A stretch of DNA of 64,000 nt from Candidatus Nanopelagicales bacterium (lineage in GTDB: Bacteria > Actinomycetota > Actinomycetes > S36-B12 > CAIYMF01). The stretch's first letter is position 1. Each line of letters opens with the position of its first letter. Both the position numbers and the translations under genes were made by a program. The stretch is from positions 1 through 64,000 of the forward strand of contig JAFIHG010000046.1 of NCBI GenBank assembly GCA_017848795.1. The letters are read 5' to 3'. The notes under the pieces were generated by a model that searched no databases, was not told the DNA's origin, and saw nothing but the letters and a program-made list of their open reading frames with translations. Of the stretch, positions 18,826 to 27,741 are shown piece after piece.

Positions 18826-20028
18826 TCAGGACATGCGGTAGTCCTCCAGGAGGCGGCGGCTGATGATCATGCGTTGGACGTCGGCCGTCCCCTCGCCGAT
18901 GAGCAGCATCGGCGCCTCGCGGTAGAGCCGCTCGATCTCGTACTCCTTGGCGTAGCCGTATCCGCCGTGGATGCGGAAGGAGTCCTCGACGACCTCCTTG
19001 CAGTACTCGCTCGCGAGGTACTTGGCCATGCCGGCCTCGAGGTCGTTGCGCTCCCCGGCGTCCTTGAGCCGCGCCGCCCGCACCGTGAGCTGGTGCGCCG
19101 CCTCCACCTTGACGGCCATGTCGGCGAGCCGGAAGCCGACCGCCTGGTGCTCCGCGATCGGCTTGCCGAACGCGTGCCGCTGCTGGGCATATTGCGCGCC
19201 GAGCTCGAACGCCCGGATCGCGACCCCGCAGGCCCGGGCGGCCACGTTCACCCGGCCCACCTCGACGCCGTCCATCATCTGGTAGAAGCCGCGCCCCGGC
19301 GCGCCGCCGAGGATGCGGTCGGCGGGTACGCGCAGCCCGTCCATCACCAGTTCGGTCGTGTCGACCCCCTTGTAGCCCATCTTCTCGATCTTGCCGGGGA
19401 TGGTGAGGCCGGGACGTACCTCGCCGAACCCGCTCGGCTTCTCGACGAGGAACGTCGTCATCCGGCGGTAGACGCTGCCCCCGTCCGGAACCTCCTCGTC
19501 GGTACGTACGAGCACCGCCACCAGCGTCGACGACCCGCCGTTGGTGAGCCACATCTTCTGGCCGGTGAGCAGGAAGTCGTCGCCGTCGCGCACGGCCTTG
19601 CTGCGGATCGCCGACACGTCCGACCCGCAGTGCGGCTCCGACATCGAGAACGCGCCGCGTACCTCGCCGGCGGCCATGCCGGGCAACAGGGCGGCCTTCT
19701 GCTCGTCGGTGCCGTGCTGCATCAGCAGGTACGCCACGATGAAGTGCGTGTTGATGATGCCCGACACGCTCATCCAGCCGCGCGCGATCTCCTCGACGCA
19801 GAGGGCGTACGTGAGCAACGATTCACCGAGTCCGCCGTACTCCTCCGGGATCATCAACCCGAAGATGCCCATCGCCTTCATCCCGTCGACGATGTCTTGC
19901 GGATACTCGTCCGCGTGCTCGAGCTCTTGGGCCCGCGGCTCGATCTCCTTGCTGACGAAGTCCTTGACGGCGGCCAGGATCTCGTGCTGCTGCTCGGTCA
20001 GCCCTCCGGTCTGTGCCAGCCGCCCCAT
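18826..20028 (-). CDS. Acyl-CoA dehydrogenase
   Basis: A 400-residue FAD-dependent acyl-CoA dehydrogenase. The signature FSMSEPHCGSDV (about 130) and the FAD-binding and C-terminal stretch GYGYAKEYEIERLYREA are present. The catalytic Glu is in LLIGEGTADVQR, placed as in short- and medium-chain enzymes. Fatty-acid or branched-chain amino-acid degradation is likely. It forms a minus-strand set with a PDZ protease and a CitE-like enzyme, but with gaps of over 100 bp, so one operon is doubtful. Chain-length specificity cannot be read. Confidence 0.93.
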   Translation of the reverse strand: MGRLAQTGGLTEQQHEILAAVKDFVSKEIEPRAQELEHADEYPQDIVDGMKAMGIFGLMIPEEYGGLGESLLTYALCVEEIARGWMSVSGIINTHFIVAYLLMQHGTDEQKAALLPGMAAGEVRGAFSMSEPHCGSDVSAIRSKAVRDGDDFLLTGQKMWLTNGGSSTLVAVLVRTDEEVPDGGSVYRRMTTFLVEKPSGFGEVRPGLTIPGKIEKMGYKGVDTTELVMDGLRVPADRILGGAPGRGFYQMMDGVEVGRVNVAARACGVAIRAFELGAQYAQQRHAFGKPIAEHQAVGFRLADMAVKVEAAHQLTVRAARLKDAGERNDLEAGMAKYLASEYCKEVVEDSFRIHGGYGYAKEYEIERLYREAPMLLIGEGTADVQRMIISRRLLEDYRMS

Positions 20029-20120
20029 CGTCGCTCCCGACCCTCGCGTCTCTCACCCGACCCGGACCCGCCGAGTATCCGACACCCGCCCTCCTCGGGC
20101 GCTCGCAGGTGGCGTACGAA

Positions 20121-20154
20121 CCGACCGGCACCGGCCCGGGCCGGTGCCGGTCGG
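20121..20154. terminator. 34-bp perfect palindrome downstream of a PDZ protease gene
   Basis: A perfect palindrome (half-site CCGACCGGCACCGGCCC) starts 14 bases past the stop of the PDZ protease gene in a 140-bp gap before the acyl-CoA dehydrogenase. As RNA it would make a strong stem with essentially no loop, extendable by base pairs only if the centre opens. It is a plausible terminator for the protease transcript; no U-tract is present. Confidence 0.55.
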
Positions 20155-20168
20155 CCGGCCTTGCGCAG

Positions 20169-21401
20169 TCAGCCGATCGGTCCCGGTTGCAGGGCGGCGC
20201 TGCCCTGCTGCGGTGTACCGGCCGGGGTGATCCAGTCGACGTGGACCTGGTCGCCGACGTGCGCGGTGCCGATGATCGCGCCGATCCCGGCGGCCGAGGA
20301 CACCGGTCGGCCGTCGACCTTCGTGATCACGTCGCCGGAGCGCAGCCCGAGCGCGGCCGCGGTCGTACCCGGCACCACGCCGGCGACGGGCACTCCGGCG
20401 GCCGGAGCGCCGAGGCTGAAGATGCCCTGTGCCAGTTCCACTCCCAGGAATGCCGTCTGGCCGAGGTGAACCGTCGGCGAGGCGCTCCCCGTGCTGATCT
20501 GCTGCGCTATACCCAGGGCGTCGCCGATCGGGATCGCCAGCCCGACCGGGGCAGCGCTGGAGGTCCCGTTGGTCGACGAGGCAGCGGTGTCGACCCCGAC
20601 GACCTGTCCGTACCGGTCGACGAGCGCGCCGCCGGAGTCCCCGGGCTGGATGTCGGCGTTCGTCTGGATCAGGTCCGCGAGGTGCTCGGCTGCCGCGCCA
20701 CTGTCGGAGCGCACGAACGCCGTACGGTGCACCGCGGTGACCGCACCGGCAGCGGTCGATGGCGGCCCACCACGGCCGCCCGCGTTTCCGACGCCGACGA
20801 CCGGTTCGCCGACCGTGACGGGGTTCGGGTCGAGGCTCGCCGTCGCCAGCCCGGAGGCTCCGGACAGCTGCAGCACCGCGATGTCGTGGCTGCGGTCGTA
20901 GCCCACCACGGCGGCCGGATAGTCCTGGCCGTTGCCGATGTCCCGCACCGTGATGTGGGTCGACCCCTCGACCACGTGGTTGTTGGTCAGCACCAGCCCG
21001 TCGGGGTTCAGCACGATCCCGGTCCCTGCCGCGCGCGCCTGGCCGTAGTCGACGACGGTGTCCACGTCGACAAGCGCCGGCGCGACGGCGGCCGCCGCCT
21101 GGCTCGGTGACAGCTCGACCGTCGAGGCGTGGACCGTGGCCACCGGGAGCGTGCCGTGCCCGCCTCCGCCCGCCGACCCGCCGGCGAGCAGGCCGCCCGC
21201 CGTGACCCCCGCGGCGACGAGCGCACCCACGGCGAGCACCGCGGTGAGCCGGCGGCCGTGCGGGGCGCGGACACGTGGCGGTTCCGGCGCGGGTGGTGGT
21301 GTCACAGCCGCACCCGGGTCCGCGTGGCCGGGGACGTAGTCGGGGCCGTAGCGTTCCGGGTCGCTCGGGTCGTACGGGACCGGTTCCTCGTGCAGGTCCA
21401 T
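20169..21401 (-). CDS. Membrane-anchored trypsin-like serine protease with PDZ domain
   Basis: A 410-residue HtrA/PepD-type protease. A cytoplasmic Pro-rich N-terminus precedes one membrane helix (LTAVLAVGALVAAGVTAG, about 52-70). The catalytic triad is visible: His in VLTNNHVVEG, Asp in YDRSHDIAVLQL and Ser in QPGDSGGALVD. A PDZ domain follows (GVPVAGVVPGTTAAALGLRSGDVI). It should degrade or sense misfolded proteins outside the membrane. It is not part of the sigE operon, where a second such protease (htrA) lies. Confidence 0.92.
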   Translation of the reverse strand: MDLHEEPVPYDPSDPERYGPDYVPGHADPGAAVTPPPAPEPPRVRAPHGRRLTAVLAVGALVAAGVTAGGLLAGGSAGGGGHGTLPVATVHASTVELSPSQAAAAVAPALVDVDTVVDYGQARAAGTGIVLNPDGLVLTNNHVVEGSTHITVRDIGNGQDYPAAVVGYDRSHDIAVLQLSGASGLATASLDPNPVTVGEPVVGVGNAGGRGGPPSTAAGAVTAVHRTAFVRSDSGAAAEHLADLIQTNADIQPGDSGGALVDRYGQVVGVDTAASSTNGTSSAAPVGLAIPIGDALGIAQQISTGSASPTVHLGQTAFLGVELAQGIFSLGAPAAGVPVAGVVPGTTAAALGLRSGDVITKVDGRPVSSAAGIGAIIGTAHVGDQVHVDWITPAGTPQQGSAALQPGPIG

Positions 21402-21498
21402 CGCTGCTCCTCGATCGGTGATGCATCGAGCACACCGCGGCAGCAGGCGAGGAACCTGTAGCCGACCTGTGAGCGAGCAGTGAACGCCGGGGCCGCGC

Positions 21499-21912
21499 TC
21501 AGCGGCGCCGGAAGAACGCGTTGGCCTGCGGGCTGAACAGCAACAGCAGCACGATCACCGCCACGATGATGCTGGCCCACTCGCTGCCGACGTTGCCGGG
21601 CAGCTTGAGCAATGCGTAGAACCCGCCCAGGAGCTGCAGGATCATCAGCAGCGTGACGAGCCCGCGCGCGAAACCGCTGCCGCGCAACAGCCCGCCGGCG
21701 ACGAGGATCGTGATCAGTCCGACGACGATGTAGACCACGCCGATCGCGACGATCGTGCTCGACGACACCTGCAGCTCGCGGTGCAGACCCGCGTCCTCGC
21801 GCGCGAGGATCAGCACCACCCCGCCGAGGATGCCGAGCGCCCCGGAGATCCAGGTCAGCACGGCGATCAGCGTCACACCGAACGGTCGCCTGGTCGTGCT
21901 CGGCAGTGCCAT
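21499..21912 (-). CDS. Four-helix integral membrane protein, unknown function
   Basis: The 137-residue protein is nearly all membrane: helices at about 12-36 (GVTLIAVLTWISGALGILGG), 52-73 (STIVAIGVVYIVVGLITILV), 82-103 (GLVTLLMILQLLGGFYALL) and 110-128 (ASIIVAVIVLLLLF). It ends in FFRRR, a typical positive-inside tail. Similar small proteins are common in actinobacteria and mostly uncharacterised. It lies 98 bp upstream of the PDZ protease and in the same direction. Confidence 0.8.
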   Translation of the reverse strand: MALPSTTRRPFGVTLIAVLTWISGALGILGGVVLILAREDAGLHRELQVSSSTIVAIGVVYIVVGLITILVAGGLLRGSGFARGLVTLLMILQLLGGFYALLKLPGNVGSEWASIIVAVIVLLLLFSPQANAFFRRR

Positions 21913-22016
21913 CGCCAGTCCTCTCCGATCGCGCCAGCCGAGCGGGCGCGCTGTGCACCGGTGGTGGCGAGCCTAGCCAGCAGCGACCTGCCGGAGTGGT
22001 AGCGCACGGGTGCGGG

Positions 22017-23012
22017 TCACGACTCGGGCGGCGTCCAGGTGCTCGTACGGACCATGCCGGCGGCGCGGCCTTTGGCGGCGACGACCAGCGCCATCTTGCG
22101 CGACGCCTCGTCGATCATCTCGTCACCGAGCATCGCGGCACCCCGCTTGCCACCGGCCTCGGAGGTGTACCAGTCGTACGCGTCGAGGATCAGCTCGGCG
22201 TGGTCGTAGTCCTCCTGGCGCGGGCTGTACACCTCGTTCGCCGCGTCGAGCTGTCCCGGGTGCAGCACCCACTTGCCGTCGAAACCCAGTGCGGCCGAAC
22301 GGTTCGCGACCCTCCGGAAGCCGTCGACGTCCTTGATCTGCAGGTACGGCCCGTCGATCGCCTGCCGGTCGTACGCGCGGGCCGCCATCAGGATGCGCAT
22401 CAGGATGTAGTGGTAGGCGTCGCCCACGTCGTAGCCCGTGGGCTGCTCCCCCACGATGAGCGACTTCATGTTGATGCTGGCCATGAAGTCGGCCGGGCCG
22501 AAGATGATGGTCTCGACGCGGGGCGACGCCGCAGCGATCGCGTCGACGTTGGTGAGACCGAGCGCGTTCTCGATCTGCGCTTCGATCCCGATGCGTCCGG
22601 CTTCGAAGCCCATCGTCTGCTCGATCTGGGTGAGCAGCAGGTCGAGCCAGACGACCTGTTCTGCCGTCTGGACTTTCGGCAGCATGATCGCGTCCAGGTT
22701 GGGTCCGGCGCCTTCGACGACCTCGATGACGTCGCGGTACGTCCACTGCGTCGTCAGGTCGTTGACCCGGACGGTGCGCACCTTGCCGTCGTAGCCGCCC
22801 TCGTTGAGCGCCGCCACGATGTTCTTGCGCGCCTCCGGCTTGGCGAGCGGGGCGACAGCGTCCTCGATGTCGAGGAACACCTGGTCAGCGGCCAGTCCCT
22901 TGGCCTTGTCCAGCATCTTCGGGCTGCTGCCCGGCACGGCGAGGTTGCTGCGCCGCGAGCGCAGCGCGCGCGGACCACCCACGGATGACGGCGTCGACGG
23001 AGTTGCGGTCAT
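22017..23012 (-). CDS. HpcH/HpaI aldolase, CitE or malyl-CoA lyase-like
   Basis: The 331-residue TIM-barrel CoA-ester lyase shows the family motifs RRSNLAVPGSSPKMLDKA (N-terminal), FLDIEDAVAP (acidic metal site), IMLPKVQTAEQ, and IGIEAQIENALGL with GPADFMAS. These match malyl-CoA/beta-methylmalyl-CoA lyase, malyl-CoA thioesterase and CitE proteins, which cannot be told apart by eye. The length favours the malyl-CoA lyase group over short CitE. No ethylmalonyl-CoA or citrate-lyase genes are nearby. Substrate: inferred CoA esters of C4-C5 hydroxy acids. Confidence 0.85.
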   Translation of the reverse strand: MTATPSTPSSVGGPRALRSRRSNLAVPGSSPKMLDKAKGLAADQVFLDIEDAVAPLAKPEARKNIVAALNEGGYDGKVRTVRVNDLTTQWTYRDVIEVVEGAGPNLDAIMLPKVQTAEQVVWLDLLLTQIEQTMGFEAGRIGIEAQIENALGLTNVDAIAAASPRVETIIFGPADFMASINMKSLIVGEQPTGYDVGDAYHYILMRILMAARAYDRQAIDGPYLQIKDVDGFRRVANRSAALGFDGKWVLHPGQLDAANEVYSPRQEDYDHAELILDAYDWYTSEAGGKRGAAMLGDEMIDEASRKMALVVAAKGRAAGMVRTSTWTPPES

Positions 23013-23063
23013 GCGAGCGAGGGTACGGAAGGGCGCTCCCCCGCCGCTCAGGCACCCGCGCCG

Positions 23064-23975
23064 CTAGAGCGGCGGCGACTCGGTCGGTGTACGGCGCGTA
23101 CCCGACCGGATCACCAGGAACAGCCCGAGCACCAGCAGCGCGATCGCAGGCAGCAGCAGCGGGGTCGGCGTCTGCCCGAGCCAGAGGCCGGCGATCAGCG
23201 CCGCACCCGGCACCTCGAACAGCAGGGCGAGGCTCACCACGGTCGCGGACGTCGTGCGCACCACCCGGTTGACCAGCGAGTGCCCCAGCAGCTGCGCGCC
23301 GCCGGTGAGTGCGAGCAGCAGCACCCAGTCGTACGCGCTGTAGCCCACCAGCGGTTGGCGACCGACGAGGGCGCAGACCAGCAGCACGAGCGCGGCCGTA
23401 CCGAACACGAACGCGTTGTACGGGCTGGCCGGCACCCGCTGGCGTACCCGTTCACCGACCGAGACGTAGGCGGCGGCGAGCACACCGCCGAGCAACGCCA
23501 GCAGGTCTCCGGTGATCGCCCGCGCCCCGCCGGCGACGTCGACGCCGGTCACCAGCAGGATCCCTGCCACGGCGACGACGATTCCCGCCCATGTCGTGGG
23601 CGTCGTACGGACGCCGGCGCGGCGCGCGATGAGCACCGCCCATACCGGTTGTGTCGCCACCAGCGCCGTCGCCGCGGCGACGGAGGTGAGCCTGACACCC
23701 GTGATCCAGGTCGCGAAGTGCCCGGCCAGCAGCACGCCGGAGAGTGCCATCAGCCGCCGGTCGCGCGCGCTGCAGGCGGCGGTGCTGCGCGCGCGCCACG
23801 CGAAGGGGGCCGTGACGAGCGCGGCGAGCGCGCACCGCCAGAAGGAGATGGCCAGCGCCGGCGCCGCGATCGCGGCGCTGAGCGGCCCGGACGTCGCAGC
23901 GGCGAGCGCCGCGATGGCGAGCAGCGCCCCGTCGACCCCGGAGGGGCGACCCAGCTCCAGGGCGCGTGCTGCCAC
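23064..23975 (-). CDS. EamA/DMT-superfamily permease
   Basis: This 303-residue inner-membrane protein has about ten helices arranged as two EamA repeats (first half about 10-135, second about 145-290). Typical segments are SVAAATALVATQPVWAVLIA and LLALTGGAQLLGHSLVNRVV. Such transporters export metabolites or amino acids; the substrate is unknown. The start is uncertain: GTG at 23975 is given, and TTG at 23987 is equally possible; neither has a clear ribosome-binding site. It is divergent from the asparagine-synthetase-like gene. Confidence 0.85.
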   Translation of the reverse strand: MAARALELGRPSGVDGALLAIAALAAATSGPLSAAIAAPALAISFWRCALAALVTAPFAWRARSTAACSARDRRLMALSGVLLAGHFATWITGVRLTSVAAATALVATQPVWAVLIARRAGVRTTPTTWAGIVVAVAGILLVTGVDVAGGARAITGDLLALLGGVLAAAYVSVGERVRQRVPASPYNAFVFGTAALVLLVCALVGRQPLVGYSAYDWVLLLALTGGAQLLGHSLVNRVVRTTSATVVSLALLFEVPGAALIAGLWLGQTPTPLLLPAIALLVLGLFLVIRSGTRRTPTESPPL

Positions 23976-24128
23976 TACGGCATCCAACGGCGGCCGCGGG
24001 TCGCCTCCGCGCCGAGCCGTGGCGGTGCACGGTCCGCCGCCCAAGATCTGGCACTCTGCCGGTGTGTTCGAGCCGGTATGCACGGCGGGTTGCGCCGCCG
24101 CCGTGCCGACGCGTGCGACGACGCCGCG

Positions 24129-25781
24129 ATGAGGTCCCCGGATGCCGCCGGTCCCGAGTTCCGACGGGTCCCGCTCGTGTGCGGGGCGCTCGGAGCGTGG
24201 GACGAGCAGGCGGCGGGTCCGTGGATCGGCGACGCCGCGCTGCGCGTGGTGCACCGCTCCGCCCACGGGCTGCTGCTCGCCGGGGGCCGCAAGGACCCGG
24301 ACCGGGAGCGCACCGGCTGGACCTGGGCACCGGTCGCCGAGACCGGACCGATGGCGCAGGACTGGCGCGGCGCGGCCGACGAGCACCTGCGTGCCGGTTT
24401 CTGGTCCGAGGAGCGGGGATACCGGCTCCACACCGACGCGCTCGGCCTGCAGGACCTCTACGTGCGCGAGCACCGCGGCGCGCTCTACTTCGCGACCCGG
24501 GCCAGCCTGCTGACCGGGCTCTCGGACGAGCTGCTTCACGTCGACTGGGACGCCTGGGGCGCCTCGCTCGCGTTCTGCGCCCCCGTCGGTTCCGCGACGG
24601 GCTTCCGCGAGATCCGGCGCGCGACGGCGGGCGCCAGCTGGTCGGTCGACGCCGCAGGCACGGTGCGCCGCGAGGCCCACGTGCCCGGGTGGCTGCAGGG
24701 CAGCCCCCGCCGGCCGGCGCGGCGCCGGGAGGTGCTGGCCGCGATCGCCGACGGGCTGCCCCGCTCGTGGGCGCGTACCGCCGTCCCGCTCTCGGGCGGT
24801 TGGGACTCGCGGCTGCTGGCGGCGTTGCACGCGAGCAGCTCCCGACGGCGGCCGGTCGCGTGGACGATCGCGCCCGACGACGGCAGGAGCGACGACGTGC
24901 AGCTGGCGCGTCCGGTCGCGCGCGCCTTGCGGCTGCGTCACCACATCGTGACCCCGGAGCGCACCTCCTGGGCCGACGCGCAGCGGCGCACCCTGGCCCG
25001 TACCGAGCACGAGACCTGGTTGCACGGCTGGCTGCTGCCGCTGGCGGAACAGGCACGCGGCAGCAGTGCCGTGATCGACGGTCTCGCGGGCGACGTGCTG
25101 CTGAAGAACCTGTTCATGTCTTGCGACTTTTCCGGGCTGGACCCGTCCCGGCCCCCACCCGAGGCGGTATGGCGCAGCCTGGGCGGTCGCCGGCTGCAGA
25201 CCGGGCTCGCGCCTGCCATGCACACGCAGTGGATGAGCAGCACCCGCGACGACGTCGCGCACCTCGTACGGCGTTGGGAGGGCCACCACGCGGCCGCGAC
25301 GGTCGTACGGCTCATGGCGCGCACGTTCCGGGCGATCGTGCTGTCCCCGGCGCGGCTCTTCGAACCGGAGACCCGCGTCTACCTGCCGTTCGTGACCCCG
25401 GCGGCGATGTCCGCGGCGCTGTCGGTCCCGGTCGAACGCAAGCACGGGGGTCGCTACTACCGCCGCTTGCTGGCGCAGGCCCACGCGGACGTGGGGCGGC
25501 TGCCCTCGACCAACGATCCGGGCCGCCCACCCCCGGTCGACCCGGCCCGCACCTCGCCGCACGCCCTGGAGGCGCTGCTCGCCGCGATCCGTCGCGACGA
25601 GGTGGTGTGCGCCCTGCTGAGCGAGGAGGTACGCCGCAGACTGTCCTCACCGGCCGAGGTCACGGCCGTGCTGCGCGGTGCGACGTACCCGCTGCTCGCC
25701 TGGGCGGCGATGCTCGCCGACTGGCGCCGCGCGCACCGCGACCGGATCAGCACCGACGACCTGCCCGCCGGCCTGCACTGA
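24129..25781 (+). CDS. Orphan asparagine-synthetase-like amidoligase
   Basis: A 550-residue protein has a C-terminal asparagine-synthetase domain with the PP-loop SGGWDSRLLAALHAS at about residue 219, which binds ATP. The N-terminal 180 residues resemble a glutamine-amidotransferase fold (DALGLQDLYVREHRGALYFA), but the expected Cys at position 2 is absent from any start. It should therefore use a substrate other than glutamine, like beta-lactam synthetase or lasso-peptide cyclase. No precursor peptide, protease or second biosynthetic gene lies nearby. ATG 24129 is the simplest start and ATG 24078 an alternative; both lack a good ribosome-binding site. Function is unknown. Confidence 0.78.
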   Translation: MRSPDAAGPEFRRVPLVCGALGAWDEQAAGPWIGDAALRVVHRSAHGLLLAGGRKDPDRERTGWTWAPVAETGPMAQDWRGAADEHLRAGFWSEERGYRLHTDALGLQDLYVREHRGALYFATRASLLTGLSDELLHVDWDAWGASLAFCAPVGSATGFREIRRATAGASWSVDAAGTVRREAHVPGWLQGSPRRPARRREVLAAIADGLPRSWARTAVPLSGGWDSRLLAALHASSSRRRPVAWTIAPDDGRSDDVQLARPVARALRLRHHIVTPERTSWADAQRRTLARTEHETWLHGWLLPLAEQARGSSAVIDGLAGDVLLKNLFMSCDFSGLDPSRPPPEAVWRSLGGRRLQTGLAPAMHTQWMSSTRDDVAHLVRRWEGHHAAATVVRLMARTFRAIVLSPARLFEPETRVYLPFVTPAAMSAALSVPVERKHGGRYYRRLLAQAHADVGRLPSTNDPGRPPPVDPARTSPHALEALLAAIRRDEVVCALLSEEVRRRLSSPAEVTAVLRGATYPLLAWAAMLADWRRAHRDRISTDDLPAGLH

Positions 25782-25845
25782 ACGGCCCGTCGCGCGGGCG
25801 ATTCTGCGCGGGTCGGGCGGTGCCCGGCGGCTACCCTGACGCCTT

Positions 25846-27153
25846 GTGAGCGCTGCGACCCGGGTCTTCATCGCGCGTCTCGCCGGGCTCGCCGTGTTCG
25901 ACCCGCTCGGCGACCAGGTCGGCAAGGTCCGGGACGTCGTCGTGCTGTTGCGGCGCGGGCACATCCCGCCACGGGTCCTCGGCCTGGTCGTGGAGGTGCA
26001 GCCGCGGCGGCGCATCTTCTGCCCGATGACGCGGGTCACCTCGATCGAGGCGGGCGCCGTCGTCACGACCGGGTTGCTGAACATGCGCCGCTTCGAGCAG
26101 CGCCGCGGCGAGACGTTGGTGCTGGCCGAGCTGCTCGACCGTGCGGTGACGGTGCACGAGTCCGGTGAACGGGTCTGGGTGCAGGACGTCGCGATGGAGC
26201 AGGAACGCCCCCGCGACTGGGTCGTGTCGCGGATCTTCGTCAAGAAGGGCGGCGGGCGGGGGCTACGGCGCCGCGCCGAGACCCTGCAAGTGGACTGGGA
26301 CGCGGTCTCCGGCCTGTCGATCGAGCCCACCGAGCAGGGCACGGAGAGCCTGCTCGCCACGGTCGAGGGGTTGCGTGCCGCGGACCTCGCCAGCGTGCTG
26401 CACGAGCTCCCGCCACGCCGCCGGGTCCAGCTCGCGCGCGAACTCGACGACACCAAGCTCGCCGACGTGCTCGAGGAGCTGCCCGAGGTCGACCGGGTCG
26501 GCATCATCGCGGGGCTCGAGGAGGAGCGCGCTGCCGACATCCTCGAGGAGATGAGCCCGGACGACGCGGCCGACCTGCTCTCGGAGCTGCCCCCCGAGAC
26601 TGCGGAGTCGCTGCTCGCACTCGTGGAACCGTCGGACGCGGAGGACCTGCGCCGGCTGCTCACGTACGACGACTCGACCGCGGGCGGGATGATGACCACC
26701 GAACCGGTGATCCTGCCGCCGGACTCGACGGTCGCCGAGGCGCTCGCCCGCATCCGGGACCACGACCTGTCGCCCTCGCTCGCCGCCCAGGTGTACGTGT
26801 GCCGGGCCCCGTTCGAGACGCCGACCGGAAAGTACCTCGGAGTGGCACATTTCCAGCGCCTGCTGCGCGAGCCACCGGCGACGCTGGTCAGCGCGGTCGT
26901 CGACGCCGACCTCGAACCGATCGGCCCCGAGGCGCCGCTGGCGGAGGTGACCCGCTACTTCGCGACGTACAACCTCGTCGCGCTGCCGGTCGTCGACGAG
27001 GCCGACCACCTGCTCGGCGCGGTCACCGTCGACGACGTCGTCGACCACATGCTCCCCGACAACTGGCGCCACACCGACGCCGGTCACGACGGGGACGCGG
27101 CTCTCGGCCGCGCGCGCGACGAGCTCGCGGAGGGGCCGCACCGTGCCGGATGA
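25846..27153 (+). CDS. Soluble MgtE-like magnesium-sensor protein with CBS pair
   Basis: A 435-residue protein begins with a PRC-barrel-like domain (DPLGDQVGKVRDVVVLLRRG, about 15-75). An MgtE N-terminal superhelix follows (LADVLEELPEVDRVGIIAGL, EERAADILEEMSPDDAADLL, about 165-265), then a CBS pair (TTEPVILPPDSTVAEAL, ATYNLVALPVVDEADHLLG). The MgtE channel helices are missing; nothing hydrophobic follows residue 410. The GTG start overlaps no upstream gene. The stop overlaps the DUF1003 gene by 11 bases, so both are made together. M. tuberculosis keeps the pair (Rv1232c, Rv1231c by memory). Metal sensing is inferred. Confidence 0.88.
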   Translation: MSAATRVFIARLAGLAVFDPLGDQVGKVRDVVVLLRRGHIPPRVLGLVVEVQPRRRIFCPMTRVTSIEAGAVVTTGLLNMRRFEQRRGETLVLAELLDRAVTVHESGERVWVQDVAMEQERPRDWVVSRIFVKKGGGRGLRRRAETLQVDWDAVSGLSIEPTEQGTESLLATVEGLRAADLASVLHELPPRRRVQLARELDDTKLADVLEELPEVDRVGIIAGLEEERAADILEEMSPDDAADLLSELPPETAESLLALVEPSDAEDLRRLLTYDDSTAGGMMTTEPVILPPDSTVAEALARIRDHDLSPSLAAQVYVCRAPFETPTGKYLGVAHFQRLLREPPATLVSAVVDADLEPIGPEAPLAEVTRYFATYNLVALPVVDEADHLLGAVTVDDVVDHMLPDNWRHTDAGHDGDAALGRARDELAEGPHRAG

Positions 27154-27697
27154 GCGGGTACGCCGCGGCCCCCGCCTCGACCAGCCGCGCGAGCGTGGGC
27201 TGACGCTGCGCCCGGAGTTCGACGGGGACGCGTTCGGCCGGTTCGCGGAGACCTTCGCCCGCTTCATGGGCACCGGCAAGTTCCTGTTCTACATGACGTT
27301 GTTCATCATCGTCTGGATCACGATCAACGTGGTCGGCATCTTCGGGTTCAAGTTCGACGTCTACCCGTTCATCCTGCTGAACCTCATCTTCAGCACCCAG
27401 GCGTCGTACGCCGCGCCGCTGATCCTGCTCGCCCAGAACCGCCAGACCGACCGCGACAAGGTGGAGTACGAGAAGGACCGCCAGCGCGACCAGCGGATGC
27501 TGGCCGACACCGAGTACCTCACGCGGGAGATCGCGGCGCTGCGCCTCGCCCTCGGCGAGGTGGCCACCCGGGACTACGTGCGAGGTGAGCTGCGCGACCT
27601 GCTCGACGACCTCGACGCGCGCCTCGGCGAGGACACCGGCGACAACGGCCGCCGCCGCCGGACCCGCCCCGAGCCGAGCGACCGGTCCGCCGGCTGA
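27143..27697 (+). CDS. DUF1003 membrane protein
   Basis: A 184-residue protein with two membrane helices at about 50-72 (FLFYMTLFIIVWITINVVGI) and 82-103 (YPFILLNLIFSTQASYAAPL), then a long charged coiled-coil-like tail (DKVEYEKDRQRDQRMLADTEYLTREIAALRL, about 118-148). The motif ASYAAPLILLAQNRQTDRDK is the DUF1003 hallmark. The GTG start at 27143 lies inside the end of the MgtE-like gene. Function is unknown. Its fixed pairing with a channel-less MgtE suggests that it supplies the membrane part of one unit. Confidence 0.9.
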   Translation: MPDERVRRGPRLDQPRERGLTLRPEFDGDAFGRFAETFARFMGTGKFLFYMTLFIIVWITINVVGIFGFKFDVYPFILLNLIFSTQASYAAPLILLAQNRQTDRDKVEYEKDRQRDQRMLADTEYLTREIAALRLALGEVATRDYVRGELRDLLDDLDARLGEDTGDNGRRRRTRPEPSDRSAG

Positions 27698-27741
27698 GAC
27701 AGCGACCGGCGGACCGTACGACCGGTCGTAGCATCGATGGC

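Noticed and set aside
23064-25781. Lasso-peptide or other RiPP cluster around the asparagine-synthetase-like gene
   Set aside because: I found no precursor peptide frame, no leader protease and no RRE-like protein on either strand nearby.
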